From assembly GCA_937897645.1 (NCBI GenBank), contig CALCNV010000150.1, forward strand, positions 1-23,669: a DNA stretch of 23,669 nt, written 5' to 3'. Each line of letters starts with the position of its first letter. Position 1 is the stretch's first letter. The notes below the pieces were generated by a model. That model was not told the DNA's origin and did not search any database. It worked only from the letters and a program-made list of their open reading frames with translations. The position numbers and the translations under genes are program-made. Shown piece after piece: positions 7,519 through 14,286 of this stretch. This DNA comes from an uncultured Lysobacteraceae bacterium. GTDB lineage: Bacteria; Pseudomonadota; Gammaproteobacteria; Xanthomonadales; Xanthomonadaceae.

Positions 7519-8075
7519 TGGGCAGGCTATTGGATGCGCTACGGCAAAATTCAGAAACCGTACCCCCTGCGATTCCTGCGATTCCTGCGATTCTCTCGCC
7601 GGAACCAATACCAACAGGGTTCAATAATCGCGGAATCGCAATAATCGCAGCGGCTGCACTTTCAGAAAACGAGTATGTGTCGGCGTCCGAACACGCCATG
7701 CAAGCCGACCGACTGCTTCGAGTGCTGCGTGAGCAGTCCCTGCCGGAGTCCCTGATTGCCCGAGATGATGCCGGGACCGATGGGCTGGCTGCGATGAGCG
7801 ACGACGAGTTGCGAGCATATGTCTTGGGGCTGCACCGATCCGCCACTATGGATGCTGGCACCGTACCGGCCGAATACACACAAGCGGCAAGGTGTCAGGG
7901 GTGCGGCCCGGTGTGGCTGTGGGCGACCTGCCCGGAAATAGTAAAGGCGTGTCCTTGGTGTTTTCGTCGTAGGGCTGGAAAGGCCATCCCCAGACCGTCC
8001 AAGCAAGACGTGTCAGGCAATAAAGTAGGGGCAAATACGGGGAACGGAAACGTAGGCGAGGCTCGCGATGATTGA
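7515..8075 (+). CDS. Zinc-finger protein of the replication operon
   Basis: A 186-residue protein of unknown function. The C-terminal third has two cysteine pairs, CQGCGPVWLW and CPWCFRRRAGKAIPRP, that should bind one zinc ion; this arrangement is typical of small proteins accompanying element primases. Residues about 18-27 are a repeated Pro-Ala-Ile, encoded by a repeated DNA motif that may have its own role (see 7568-7649). The start ATG overlaps the helicase stop (ATGA), with a second ATG immediately after. It overlaps the SSB-like gene by eight bases. Likely a replication accessory protein; binding partner not visible. Confidence 0.7.
   Translation: MMGRLLDALRQNSETVPPAIPAIPAILSPEPIPTGFNNRGIAIIAAAALSENEYVSASEHAMQADRLLRVLREQSLPESLIARDDAGTDGLAAMSDDELRAYVLGLHRSATMDAGTVPAEYTQAARCQGCGPVWLWATCPEIVKACPWCFRRRAGKAIPRPSKQDVSGNKVGANTGNGNVGEARDD
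7568..7649. repeat. Bidirectional GCGATT array, candidate origin
   Basis: GCGATT occurs at 7569, 7578 and 7587, exactly 9 bp apart, and its complement AATCGC at 7626, 7634 and 7643. A 9-bp inverted repeat links the groups (TGCGATTCC at 7568-7576 with GGAATCGCA at 7632-7640). Iteron-like arrays facing each other beside a primase-helicase gene resemble the repeat clusters bound by P4-type replication initiators. It lies inside a coding sequence, so a purely protein-level repeat is the alternative. Confidence 0.4.
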
Positions 8076-8400
8076 CGCTCTGATAAGCGGCAAGCTGGCA
8101 GCGACGCCAAAGCCCGGCACAAGCCGAAACGGCAATCCCTTCGCCACAGCGCGCGTATGGGTCACGATGGGCTCAGACGCGCGCCTGAGTGTCTCCGTGA
8201 TCGCTTTCGATGAAGCTACGGTCACAGGCTTGTTGGCGCTGGATGCCGGCGATTCTGTCGCCCTGGCGGGAGAGTTCACGCCCAAGGTCTGGACAGATAA
8301 CGAAGGCGATGCTCGTGCCAGCGCAGACATGAAAGCCCATGCCCTGCTGACCCCCTACCACGTCAGCAGGAAGCGCAAAGCAGTCCAGGATGACTCATGA
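8068..8400 (+). CDS. Single-stranded DNA-binding protein-like (OB fold)
   Basis: A 110-residue protein matching the pattern of small SSB-like proteins of integrative elements: MIDALISGKLAATPKPGTSR, then NPFATARVWV, SVSVIAFDEATV, LLALDAGDSVALAGEFTPKV and a basic C-terminal tail (HVSRKRK). These strands suit an OB fold. It lacks the acidic tip of housekeeping SSB, although it ends in Asp-Asp-Ser. It overlaps the preceding gene by eight bases and the next by four (ATGA). Role inferred: protection of single strands during element replication, with the primase-helicase upstream. Confidence 0.8.
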   Translation: MIDALISGKLAATPKPGTSRNGNPFATARVWVTMGSDARLSVSVIAFDEATVTGLLALDAGDSVALAGEFTPKVWTDNEGDARASADMKAHALLTPYHVSRKRKAVQDDS

Positions 8401-9116
8401 GTGCGCCGATCAAATGCGGGCCACTCCCGAAGACGCGCAAGCGCAGGGCAGCATCGGATGCAAAGAGCAGCGATCCACGGGTTGTAAGCGTAACAATGCC
8501 GGACGGAACATGGACCCGTGATCGACTGATTGCCAAGATCGCGGTAGATGGAACGCTCGCTACCGCTCAGACGATTCAGGCATTTGCGCACGGGCATTTA
8601 GGCGAGCATGGGTCTGCCCAGCAAACCGTTGACTCTTTGCGGGAGAAAATCACCGCATCCCAGCAAGGCAGCACCAAAATAGCCGACGAGTTGCTGATTA
8701 GCCAGTCAACGGTTCTCAATACCGTGTTCACCGAATTGATGCGCCGTGCTGCCTCCAACGCTGGCTCAAATTTTGAGGCCATGGAGCGCTACATGCGGCT
8801 GGCGTTCAAGGCTCAGAGCCAGTGCCGGGCAACTTTGGAAAGTCTGGCCAGAATCAAGAACCCTCCCAGCGTGGCATTCGTGCGCCAAGCCAACATTGCG
8901 AACGGCCCTCAGCAGGTGAACAACGGCCTGCCCTCGTCACCCACGCGCACGGAAGAAATTGAAAGTGCGCCAATCGAACTTTTGGAGAACGACAATGGCG
9001 AATGGATGGACTCCCGAGCGACGGGCACGGCAAGCAGAGGCGATCCGGCAATGGCGACCGTGGGAGAAATCGACCGGCCCCAAGTCAAACGAGGGAAAGG
9101 CGGCAGCACGGGGTAA
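8397..9116 (+). CDS. Conserved element protein of unknown function
   Basis: A 239-residue protein I recognise as a recurring type in proteobacterial islands, without known function. The N-terminus is basic (KTRKRRAASDAK). The middle is helical, with the stretches AFAHGHLGEHGSAQQTVDSL, AMERYMRLAFKAQSQCRATL and VAFVRQANIANGPQQVNN. The C-terminus, from about residue 200, is translated from DNA that also encodes the next gene in another frame. The four-base overlap with the SSB-like gene indicates coupled translation. Possible roles are DNA packaging or replication accessory, but no catalytic motif is visible and none is claimed. Confidence 0.75.
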   Translation: MSAPIKCGPLPKTRKRRAASDAKSSDPRVVSVTMPDGTWTRDRLIAKIAVDGTLATAQTIQAFAHGHLGEHGSAQQTVDSLREKITASQQGSTKIADELLISQSTVLNTVFTELMRRAASNAGSNFEAMERYMRLAFKAQSQCRATLESLARIKNPPSVAFVRQANIANGPQQVNNGLPSSPTRTEEIESAPIELLENDNGEWMDSRATGTASRGDPAMATVGEIDRPQVKRGKGGSTG

Positions 9117-9207
9117 TGCATGGAAAGGGGGCGAGCGGCCGGCGCTGCGCTCGCTGGCAAAGGTGCTGAGTGACCATCGCAACTGGTTGGATGAAGTGGA
9201 AATATAA
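8995..9207 (+). CDS. Small basic conserved protein, overlapping out of frame
   Basis: A 70-residue basic protein starting at an ATG with GGAG nine bases upstream. It contains WTPERRARQAEAIRQWRPWE followed by STGPKSNEGKAAARGNAWKG, a motif I know from many proteobacterial proteins of unknown function (the STGP..EGKA..NA pattern). Its first 122 bases overlap the preceding gene in the +1 frame, so both proteins share DNA. Presence of the family motif, a good ribosome site and readable sequence on both frames argue that both are real. Nucleic-acid binding is plausible from its charge. Confidence 0.75.
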   Translation: MANGWTPERRARQAEAIRQWRPWEKSTGPKSNEGKAAARGNAWKGGERPALRSLAKVLSDHRNWLDEVEI

Positions 9208-9256
9208 TCGCCGCTCACCTTTTGCGACCAAGTACGCGCGCGCACGCGAGGCTGAA

Positions 9257-9802
9257 CTACTCCTCGGTGTAAGCCTTGCAGCCCTCAATAAATGATTGCG
9301 AATTGCCACCGCAGTCATCGGGGTCTGTGATTGCGTTGCGTTCGGCCCAAGAATACCCAGCCTTGTGACCAGAACAATTGCCCGTGCAGGCATAGCCGTG
9401 GAAGGTGTTGGTGTCTTCACTATCGGCGAGCGGATCATCCTGCCACCACCCCTCATCACTTGGTGCTTGGGGATTCGGTTCTTTGGTTGGTTCGGACTTC
9501 GGCACCAGGGCCAGATATGGATTTTCTTCCTGGGCGTCGCCGACTTGAGCTGCAGGCTTGGCAGCTTCCGGCGGCGTTGGCGGCAGTTCGGACACCGGAA
9601 ACTTGGCACGACATGCTGCAATCAAGGCTTTGGATGCGACCTTGCTCTGGCCGCGTCCCACCTTGTCCAAGACGCAGTCTTCATACGTTGCGTAGCTGAC
9701 TACGGATTCAGATGGGGGGACTTCCTCTTTCTGACAGCCGCCAAGCGCAAACGCCCATACGCACACGATTGATAACCACGCTTTTGCTGGGCCTTTGGCC
9801 AT
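9257..9802 (-). CDS. Lipoprotein with C-terminal Cys-rich domain
   Basis: A 181-residue predicted lipoprotein. The signal peptide ends in a lipobox (ALGGC) with Cys23 as the lipidated residue. The first soluble part carries a short domain YEDCVLDKVGRGQSKVASKA ending in an Ala-Cys-Arg stretch. A Pro-rich linker follows, then a C-terminal domain FHGYACTGNCSGHKAGYSWA and DDCGGNSQSFIEGCKAY, with five cysteines likely to form disulphides. Both domains recur in my memory in small surface or mobile-element proteins, function unknown. It is the only reverse-strand gene of the element, converging on the replication operon with its own promoter region, so it may be expressed in the quiescent state. Surface change or exclusion of other phages is conceivable but unproven. 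Ribosome site AAGGA precedes the ATG. Confidence 0.8.
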   Translation of the reverse strand: MAKGPAKAWLSIVCVWAFALGGCQKEEVPPSESVVSYATYEDCVLDKVGRGQSKVASKALIAACRAKFPVSELPPTPPEAAKPAAQVGDAQEENPYLALVPKSEPTKEPNPQAPSDEGWWQDDPLADSEDTNTFHGYACTGNCSGHKAGYSWAERNAITDPDDCGGNSQSFIEGCKAYTEE

Positions 9803-9914
9803 GTCCTTCCCCTTGAGTAGGCGGACTACATTATGGATGCTGGCAAGCCGTGCTCGACCGACTTCACCGAGTCATGCGCCGCCTTGTTTTGACAAGATCG
9901 AGCTGCGTCAGTAT

Positions 9915-9998
9915 GTTTGCGCCTGAGCCTCGCGGCTTGTCGGCCAAGCCGGGCAATTGCAGCCCGGAACGTGCCGCCAACGCGGGGCTTAATTTTTT
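9915..9998 (+). ncRNA. C4-antisense-RNA-like leader
   Basis: The sequence from the GCGCCTGAGCCTCGCGG stretch (about 9919) to the T run at 9993-9998 matches, from memory, a motif repeated upstream of icd/ash-type genes in P1/P4-like elements. Two hairpins are visible: CCGGGC/GCCCGG at 9949-9967 and CCGC/GCGG at 9974-9985, the latter followed by GGC and a T-rich tail. C4 RNAs are antisense regulators processed from the leader of the gene they control. Here the gene at 10034 would be the target. I cannot run a covariance model, so assignment is tentative. Confidence 0.4.
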
Positions 9999-10033
9999 GG
10001 TTCACGTAGCGCAGCGGATTACGGAGCAACGCA

Positions 10034-10288
10034 ATGGCACTGACACCCGAGCAGCGCAAGCAGATATTCCAAGCCGCTTACCGGGCGCAGAAAGCGGGCA
10101 ATCCGCTACTCAAGAAAACCCCGACTTCACCCTTGGGAACCCCGACGCAGCCCGCCACGATGAATGCCGAAACTATCGTTTCGACCCTCAATCCCAACGC
10201 CCAAGGCGATGGCGGGAATGGGCAAATTGTAAACAGTGGCTCGACGCAGGTGGGTGATTCGTTGGAATCTGTAGCGCACGAGAATTAG
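10034..10288 (+). CDS. Small hypothetical protein at right end of element
   Basis: An 84-residue polar protein with a charged helical start (MALTPEQRKQIFQAAYRAQK), a Pro/Thr-rich linker and a disordered C-terminus. It has a ribosome-site match (GGAG, eight bases before ATG) and lies directly behind a C4-RNA-like leader, which favours a real and regulated gene. It does not resemble known Icd or Ash proteins in the part I can compare. No membrane segment or signal peptide. It is the last gene before the right attachment region; no function assigned. Confidence 0.5.
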   Translation: MALTPEQRKQIFQAAYRAQKAGNPLLKKTPTSPLGTPTQPATMNAETIVSTLNPNAQGDGGNGQIVNSGSTQVGDSLESVAHEN

Positions 10289-10383
10289 TGCAACTTACGC
10301 GGCGAGCCAACTTCTGGCCGCAGGAGGATGGACGCTGCAGAAGCGGTGAATCGACCTTTGAACGAGGCAAGCACCCATCGCGT

Positions 10384-10404
10384 GGGGGCAACTTTGGGGG
10401 CAAC
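10384..10404. repeat. Integrase arm-type repeats, right end of element
   Basis: GGGGGCAAC is found at 10384-10392 and 10396-10404, 12 bp apart and in the same orientation as the left-end copies; the 21-bp block differs from 1712-1732 at one base. In the excised circle these two copies and the left-end copies would flank the attachment core on both sides, as P and P' arms do. No gene covers this stretch. Confidence 0.7.
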
Positions 10405-10458
10405 TCGCAATGCCAGAAAACGGAAACCTGCGCAGTTGCAACGTTTACGGGCGTGATT

Positions 10459-10478
10459 TGATAGCCCTCCGCCCACCA
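10459..10478. other. Candidate right attachment core (attR), diverged
   Basis: The stretch ending CCCTCCGCCCACCA resembles the tRNA-Ala end CCCTCCGCTCCACCA (1583-1597): about 17 of 20 positions agree, with one base missing. It lies 55 bases beyond the right arm repeats and ten bases before a terminator, where the original tRNA end would be expected. The match is short and imperfect, so it may be coincidental or a decayed site. Confidence 0.4.
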
Positions 10479-10487
10479 GGACACCAA

Positions 10488-10514
10488 GGGCTGCGTGTAA
10501 ACGCAGCCCTTTTT
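10488..10514 (+). terminator. Rho-independent terminator, probably the original tRNA terminator
   Basis: A perfect 8-bp stem GGGCTGCG/CGCAGCCC encloses TGTAAA and is followed by TTTTT. No gene ends just before it on the plus strand, apart from the small element gene 200 bases away. It sits ten bases after the candidate attR, so it would directly follow tRNA-Ala in an uninserted chromosome. Confidence 0.8.
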
Positions 10515-10585
10515 CCTTGGAGCGCAGCCAGCAGGAAAAGCCGGAATCCTGGAGGCTGCCCCTCGCATGCAGAGCACAGAACGCC

Positions 10586-11293
10586 ATGTTCAATCCACGC
10601 CCGCATATCGAAGTCATCCGCATCGACGACGGCCATGACTGTTACGTGGTCGACGATGCCTTGCTGCAGCCCGAACTGCTGGTGGACTTTGCCCTGAGGC
10701 AGCGGGCGCATTTCGTCATGGCGCCGCACAATGCCTTCCCGGGCCTGGAACTGCGCATGCCGGACGAGTTCTCCGCACGACTGGATGATTTCTTCCGCGT
10801 GCACGTACGTGCACGACTGGGTGCGCGACGCACGCAGCGCATGTACAGCCGCCTGTCGATGGTCACCCTGCCGCCGGAACAGCTGCAACCACGCCAGTCC
10901 CTGTGCCACCGCGACCGCCTCAACTTCGCAGCCAACCAGTGCATCGCGGCCTCGCTGCTATACCTGTTCAAGGACGACACCCTGGGCGGCACCAGTTTCT
11001 TCGCACCACGCAAGCCCATGCAGGAGATTGATCGCCTGCTGGTGGATTCCGCGCTCCTGGATGCCGGCGAGTTCGCCCGCGTGCATGGCGTAGTGCCCCG
11101 CTACATGACCGAATCGAATGAATGGTTCGAGAAAGTATTGACGGTACCTGCCAAATGGAACCGGCTGGTCTTCTACGACGGCAGCCTGTTCCATAGCGGA
11201 CATATCACCGAACCCGGCAAGCTCAATGGCGATCCGGGAACGGGCCGACTGACACTGAACGGGTTCTTCACCTGCAGCAAAGCCGCAGGCTAG
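10586..11293 (+). CDS. DUF6445-like protein (Fe/2-oxoglutarate dioxygenase-type fold)
   Basis: A 235-residue protein of the type found beside TonB-dependent receptors and tryptophan-halogenase-like genes in Caulobacter and Xanthomonas relatives. It has the features of an Fe(II)/2OG double-stranded beta-helix: His108-x-Asp110 in LCHRDRLNFAANQ, the strand AASLLYLFKDDTLGGTSFF, a distal His (203 or 206) in LFHSGHI and Arg221 in GRLTLNGFF. The reaction and substrate are unknown. The ATG at 10586 was chosen because the open frame upstream runs from the terminator and carries no conserved residues. Its upstream DNA is now the element junction, so its original promoter arrangement may have changed. 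Convergent with the receptor gene. Confidence 0.75.
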   Translation: MFNPRPHIEVIRIDDGHDCYVVDDALLQPELLVDFALRQRAHFVMAPHNAFPGLELRMPDEFSARLDDFFRVHVRARLGARRTQRMYSRLSMVTLPPEQLQPRQSLCHRDRLNFAANQCIAASLLYLFKDDTLGGTSFFAPRKPMQEIDRLLVDSALLDAGEFARVHGVVPRYMTESNEWFEKVLTVPAKWNRLVFYDGSLFHSGHITEPGKLNGDPGTGRLTLNGFFTCSKAAG

Positions 11294-11303
11294 GAATCAC
11301 CCA

Positions 11304-11341
11304 ATAAAAAAGCCCTGCCGGCATTGCTGCCGGCAGGGCTT
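11304..11341 (-). terminator. Terminator of the TonB-dependent receptor gene
   Basis: AGCCCTGCCGGCA (11311-11323) pairs perfectly with TGCCGGCAGGGCT (11328-11340) around TTGC. On the minus strand the stem is followed by a T-rich run. It lies between two converging genes and directly after the receptor stop, so it ends the receptor transcript and may also slow the opposite one. Confidence 0.85.
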
Positions 11342-11364
11342 GCAGTCAAGCAACTTTACGTGGA

Positions 11365-14022
11365 TCAGAAGCGGTAGTTCACACCAAACAGAAGGGTGCG
11401 GCCGTAGCCCCAATATTGGCGAGGACGCGAGCTGTCGCCATCAAATGCCGATGTGAACGGCTCGTTCTTGATGTTGTTCATCTGCAACAGCAGCGAAAGA
11501 CCTTCAAGCGAACCGCCTTGGAACGCGTAGCCGATCTGGGCATCCATTACAGTCTCGGCACCGAACTGGATCTTGGCGCGGTCACCGCCAAAGCCCTGCA
11601 CTTCACCCAGGAACTCGGAACGATGACGCTGGCTGATGCGCGCCGAAAAGCCATAACGTTCGTAGTACAGCGAGACGTTGTAGACCTTCTCGGACAAACC
11701 AGGAAGCGGCTCATCAGGTTGCGTCGGTCCCAAAGGCGAAATCGAACTGGAGGTATCCGAGTAGCTGCCCACGAAGCCGAAGCCTTCCAGGGGCTCCCAC
11801 AACAGGTCGAACGGCACCGATGCAGCAAGCTCCCAGCCCTTGATGGTTCCACCTTCGCCATTCATCGGCTGGGTGTACTCGCCGATGTCAGACGCGGGGA
11901 GATCGGCAGGAAGAACGTTCGGCGGTACGGGGAGTTGGCTGAAATCAAACTCCGTTGTCTGGTTGTAGATGTAGGTGCGCAGATCCTTGAAGAAATATGC
12001 GGCACTTACATAGGCCTTGGTGCCGAAGTATTTTTCGTAGGACAGGTCGTAGGAGTTCGACAACCAGGGCATCAGCTCGGTGTTGCCACCGCTGCCGGAC
12101 CAGATCGGCCCACCACCACCCGTAGGATTACGATTGATCCCGAAGCCTGCATTGGCGCGCATGTCATCCATGCGAGGACGAGCTACCTGGCGTGCCGCGG
12201 CGAAGCGAATCTTCTGCTCCGCAGGAAGCTCGAAGGCGATGTTCAAGCTTGGCAGGTAATCGGTATAGCGGGCACTTCGCGACGCAGGTTGATCCAACGT
12301 GACGCCTTCAAAAGTGGAGACGCCGTTGGAGCTCTGGTCCACGTTGACGGCCTGGATACCGACATTGCCCTTGACCGGCACCGAACCTAGGTCAGCGTTG
12401 AAATTGGCCTGGAAGTAGGCCGTTGCAACCTTCTCGTTGACCGACCAATTCTTGTTGTTGATGTCACCGTTGTTGGTGTTGGCGCGCCGGTTGTAAACGT
12501 TCTCGTATGCGCCAAGTGCGTCATATCCAACAATGCCTGGCACCGTGGCGAAGCCAAAACGCGACTCGGTGAGCAGGTCGGCCGGGATCGGCAGTGCAAC
12601 GCCATCCCTGCACACGCCCAGGCACAGGAAGTTCTCGTTCGAGGCACGGCTCTTGGTGCGGTCGGTCAGGTTGGCACCGAATTCCATGCTGCTGAACATG
12701 CCGCTGTCGAAGCTGCGCTCGAAATCAAAACGGATCGAGTTGAGCGAATCCTTGACCTCGAAATCCTTGATGTACCCATCTTGGCCCCAGTTACCCGCGT
12801 CGGTAAGCCGCACGATGGACGGATCGCCATAATCAAGCCCGAAGTCAAAATCGAAGAAGCCGTCCGAATTGAAGGTCGCGGTTCCCGAGTCGGAAGGCAC
12901 CGCAGCTGCCAAGCCTGCATACGTCTCCAGGATGCGCTCATTGCGAGTCGCGCTCGACGTGCTGACGTCGGCGCGCATCGTCCAGTTTTCGTTCAACTTG
13001 AGCTCGTTGTTCCAGCCCAGCGCGAACAGGTCGTCATGGGTGGAATTGAAATCGTTGCGGATGACCGGCCTGAAACCGGAGAAGGTGAAGCTGGACCCGG
13101 TGCCAACCTGGTTGCCGAGGCCGAATTCCATGCCGCGCTTGACCTGGTCCTTGTCGAACTTCGAATAGAACACGTCCAGGACACTGTGGAACTCATCGTT
13201 CGGCTTGAACTCCAGCACGCCCATCAGGCCGTCGCGGGTGTTGTCGTCCTGGATGTCATAGATCTTGCCACCGCCCAAGCGACCAGCATCGTCGTAGCCC
13301 CAAGCCTCGAACTGCTGGCCCTGCTGCGGGTTGTTGAGGTGGGCATAGCCCAGCGCCAGGCCAACGGTGTTGTCGGCGAACTGGTCGACGTAGGAGATGC
13401 TGTAGCGGCTGCCACGTTCCTTGTTGCCGTCGAGGGTGTTGACGTCGCCACGGATGTTGGCCGCCACGACGCGTTCGCCATAGGACAGCGGGCGCACGGT
13501 CTGCAGGTCCACGGTACCGGACAGGCCCTGGCCGACCAGCGAGGCATCAGGGGTCTTGTAGACGACGACCTGGCTGATCAGTTCGGAGGGGTACTGGTCG
13601 AACTCGACACCGCGGTTGTTGCCCAGGCTGACCTGTTCGCGACCATTGAGCAGCGTGGTGGAGAAGTCGCCTGCGAAGCCGCGGATGTTGATCTCCTGCG
13701 GACGGCCACCGAAACGCTGTGCGGTCAGGCCAGGCAGTCGCGCGAGCGAGTCGGCGATGCTGGTATCGGGGAGTTTGCCGATGTCTTCGGCGGAAATGGC
13801 TTCGACGATGGAAGTCGAGGACTGCTTGGTTTCGATTGCGTCTTCAATGCCGCGGCGGATGCCAGTGACAGTGACGCGATCCAGGTCAACGGCCTCGTCG
13901 GTGCTGGCCTGCGCGGTCTTGTCCGCGGTTTCTTCTGCTGTCTGTGCGAAGGCACCCGCGGCACTGAACGTCATTGCGGACGCCAAGGCCACGCTCAGCA
14001 TATTGCGCTTGAGCTTTACCAT
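11365..14022 (-). CDS. TonB-dependent receptor, maltooligosaccharide-type (Xanthomonas/Caulobacter family)
   Basis: Outer-membrane receptor of 885 residues. The signal peptide is MVKLKRNMLSVALASAMTFS, ending around AGAFA. The sequence VDLDRVTVTGIR resembles a TonB box region. The plug domain spans about 40-175 (ISAEDIGKLPDTSIADSLAR, then QEINIRGFAGDF and TLLNGREQ) and the beta-barrel fills the rest, ending in the aromatic residue of NYRF. The family is the TonB_Xanth_Caul type that includes the Caulobacter maltodextrin receptor MalA. The start at 14022 is set by the GGAGGGGAG ribosome site and the signal peptide; the open frame upstream is spurious. It is divergent from an alpha-amylase with a shared operator between them, so maltodextrin uptake is the likely role. 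Confidence 0.93.
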   Translation of the reverse strand: MVKLKRNMLSVALASAMTFSAAGAFAQTAEETADKTAQASTDEAVDLDRVTVTGIRRGIEDAIETKQSSTSIVEAISAEDIGKLPDTSIADSLARLPGLTAQRFGGRPQEINIRGFAGDFSTTLLNGREQVSLGNNRGVEFDQYPSELISQVVVYKTPDASLVGQGLSGTVDLQTVRPLSYGERVVAANIRGDVNTLDGNKERGSRYSISYVDQFADNTVGLALGYAHLNNPQQGQQFEAWGYDDAGRLGGGKIYDIQDDNTRDGLMGVLEFKPNDEFHSVLDVFYSKFDKDQVKRGMEFGLGNQVGTGSSFTFSGFRPVIRNDFNSTHDDLFALGWNNELKLNENWTMRADVSTSSATRNERILETYAGLAAAVPSDSGTATFNSDGFFDFDFGLDYGDPSIVRLTDAGNWGQDGYIKDFEVKDSLNSIRFDFERSFDSGMFSSMEFGANLTDRTKSRASNENFLCLGVCRDGVALPIPADLLTESRFGFATVPGIVGYDALGAYENVYNRRANTNNGDINNKNWSVNEKVATAYFQANFNADLGSVPVKGNVGIQAVNVDQSSNGVSTFEGVTLDQPASRSARYTDYLPSLNIAFELPAEQKIRFAAARQVARPRMDDMRANAGFGINRNPTGGGGPIWSGSGGNTELMPWLSNSYDLSYEKYFGTKAYVSAAYFFKDLRTYIYNQTTEFDFSQLPVPPNVLPADLPASDIGEYTQPMNGEGGTIKGWELAASVPFDLLWEPLEGFGFVGSYSDTSSSISPLGPTQPDEPLPGLSEKVYNVSLYYERYGFSARISQRHRSEFLGEVQGFGGDRAKIQFGAETVMDAQIGYAFQGGSLEGLSLLLQMNNIKNEPFTSAFDGDSSRPRQYWGYGRTLLFGVNYRF

Positions 14023-14158
14023 CTCCCCTCCACTCCCATGGTTGGTTTTTTTAGTTTTGCCAGGCCTGCGACGATGCCTGATTGGCGCTCGTTCAAACCT
14101 GTGCGCCCGGGTGCGCAGACCGCCCTCAGTACGTGCGGCAATGGTAGTCGTCGTAACG

Positions 14159-14193
14159 CCTGCATAACTTTTCCTGCATACGTATTCATGCAG
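14159..14193. promoter_or_regulatory. LacI-type operator between receptor and alpha-amylase
   Basis: The core TGCATACGTATTCA (14175-14188) matches the palindromes at 19794 and 23184 with one half-site change. An extra CCTGCATA half-site stands at 14159-14166, 14 bases before the same octamer at 14173-14180. It lies 153 bases before the receptor start and 99 before the amylase start, so one site can control both directions. A central CG inside a symmetric even-length palindrome is typical of LacI-family sites such as maltose regulators. Confidence 0.75.
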
Positions 14194-14286
14194 TGCGAAT
14201 ACCTTGCAGCGCAACAACATGCAGTGATGCTGCTTGCTGCTGGAGAGCGATGCATGCAGTCTTCGTCACCCTATGCGGAGGTGCAG

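Larger units (their letters stand above)
1571..10478 (+). mobile_element. P4-like integrative element / phage satellite in tRNA-Ala 3' end
   Basis: The element is bounded on the left by the tRNA-Ala 3' end and on the right by an imperfect copy of that end. Near each edge it carries paired GGGGGCAAC repeats with 12-bp phasing. Inside are a P4-type integrase, XRE and AlpA regulators, podovirus-like virion genes, a full replication module and a C4-like RNA leader. There is no terminase, portal, capsid or lysis gene, so it is not a complete prophage; satellite is the best description. Left boundary precision is a few tens of bases (within the tRNA T arm). The right boundary rests on a diverged att core and is less certain. 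Confidence 0.75.

Noticed and set aside
9850..10257. 135-codon plus-strand open frame across the C4-like leader
   Set aside because: Its readable part is the leader motif itself, and it overlaps the better-supported gene at 10034 in another frame.
10798..10815. Perfect 18-bp palindrome CGTGCACGTACGTGCACG
   Set aside because: It lies inside a conserved coding region and is explained by Arg/Val/His codons; its core differs from the regulon operator, and nothing else indicates a binding site.
12781..14286. Very long plus-strand open frame running into the amylase gene
   Set aside because: It is the antisense shadow of the TonB-dependent receptor; the amylase signal peptide and ribosome site set its start at 14287.
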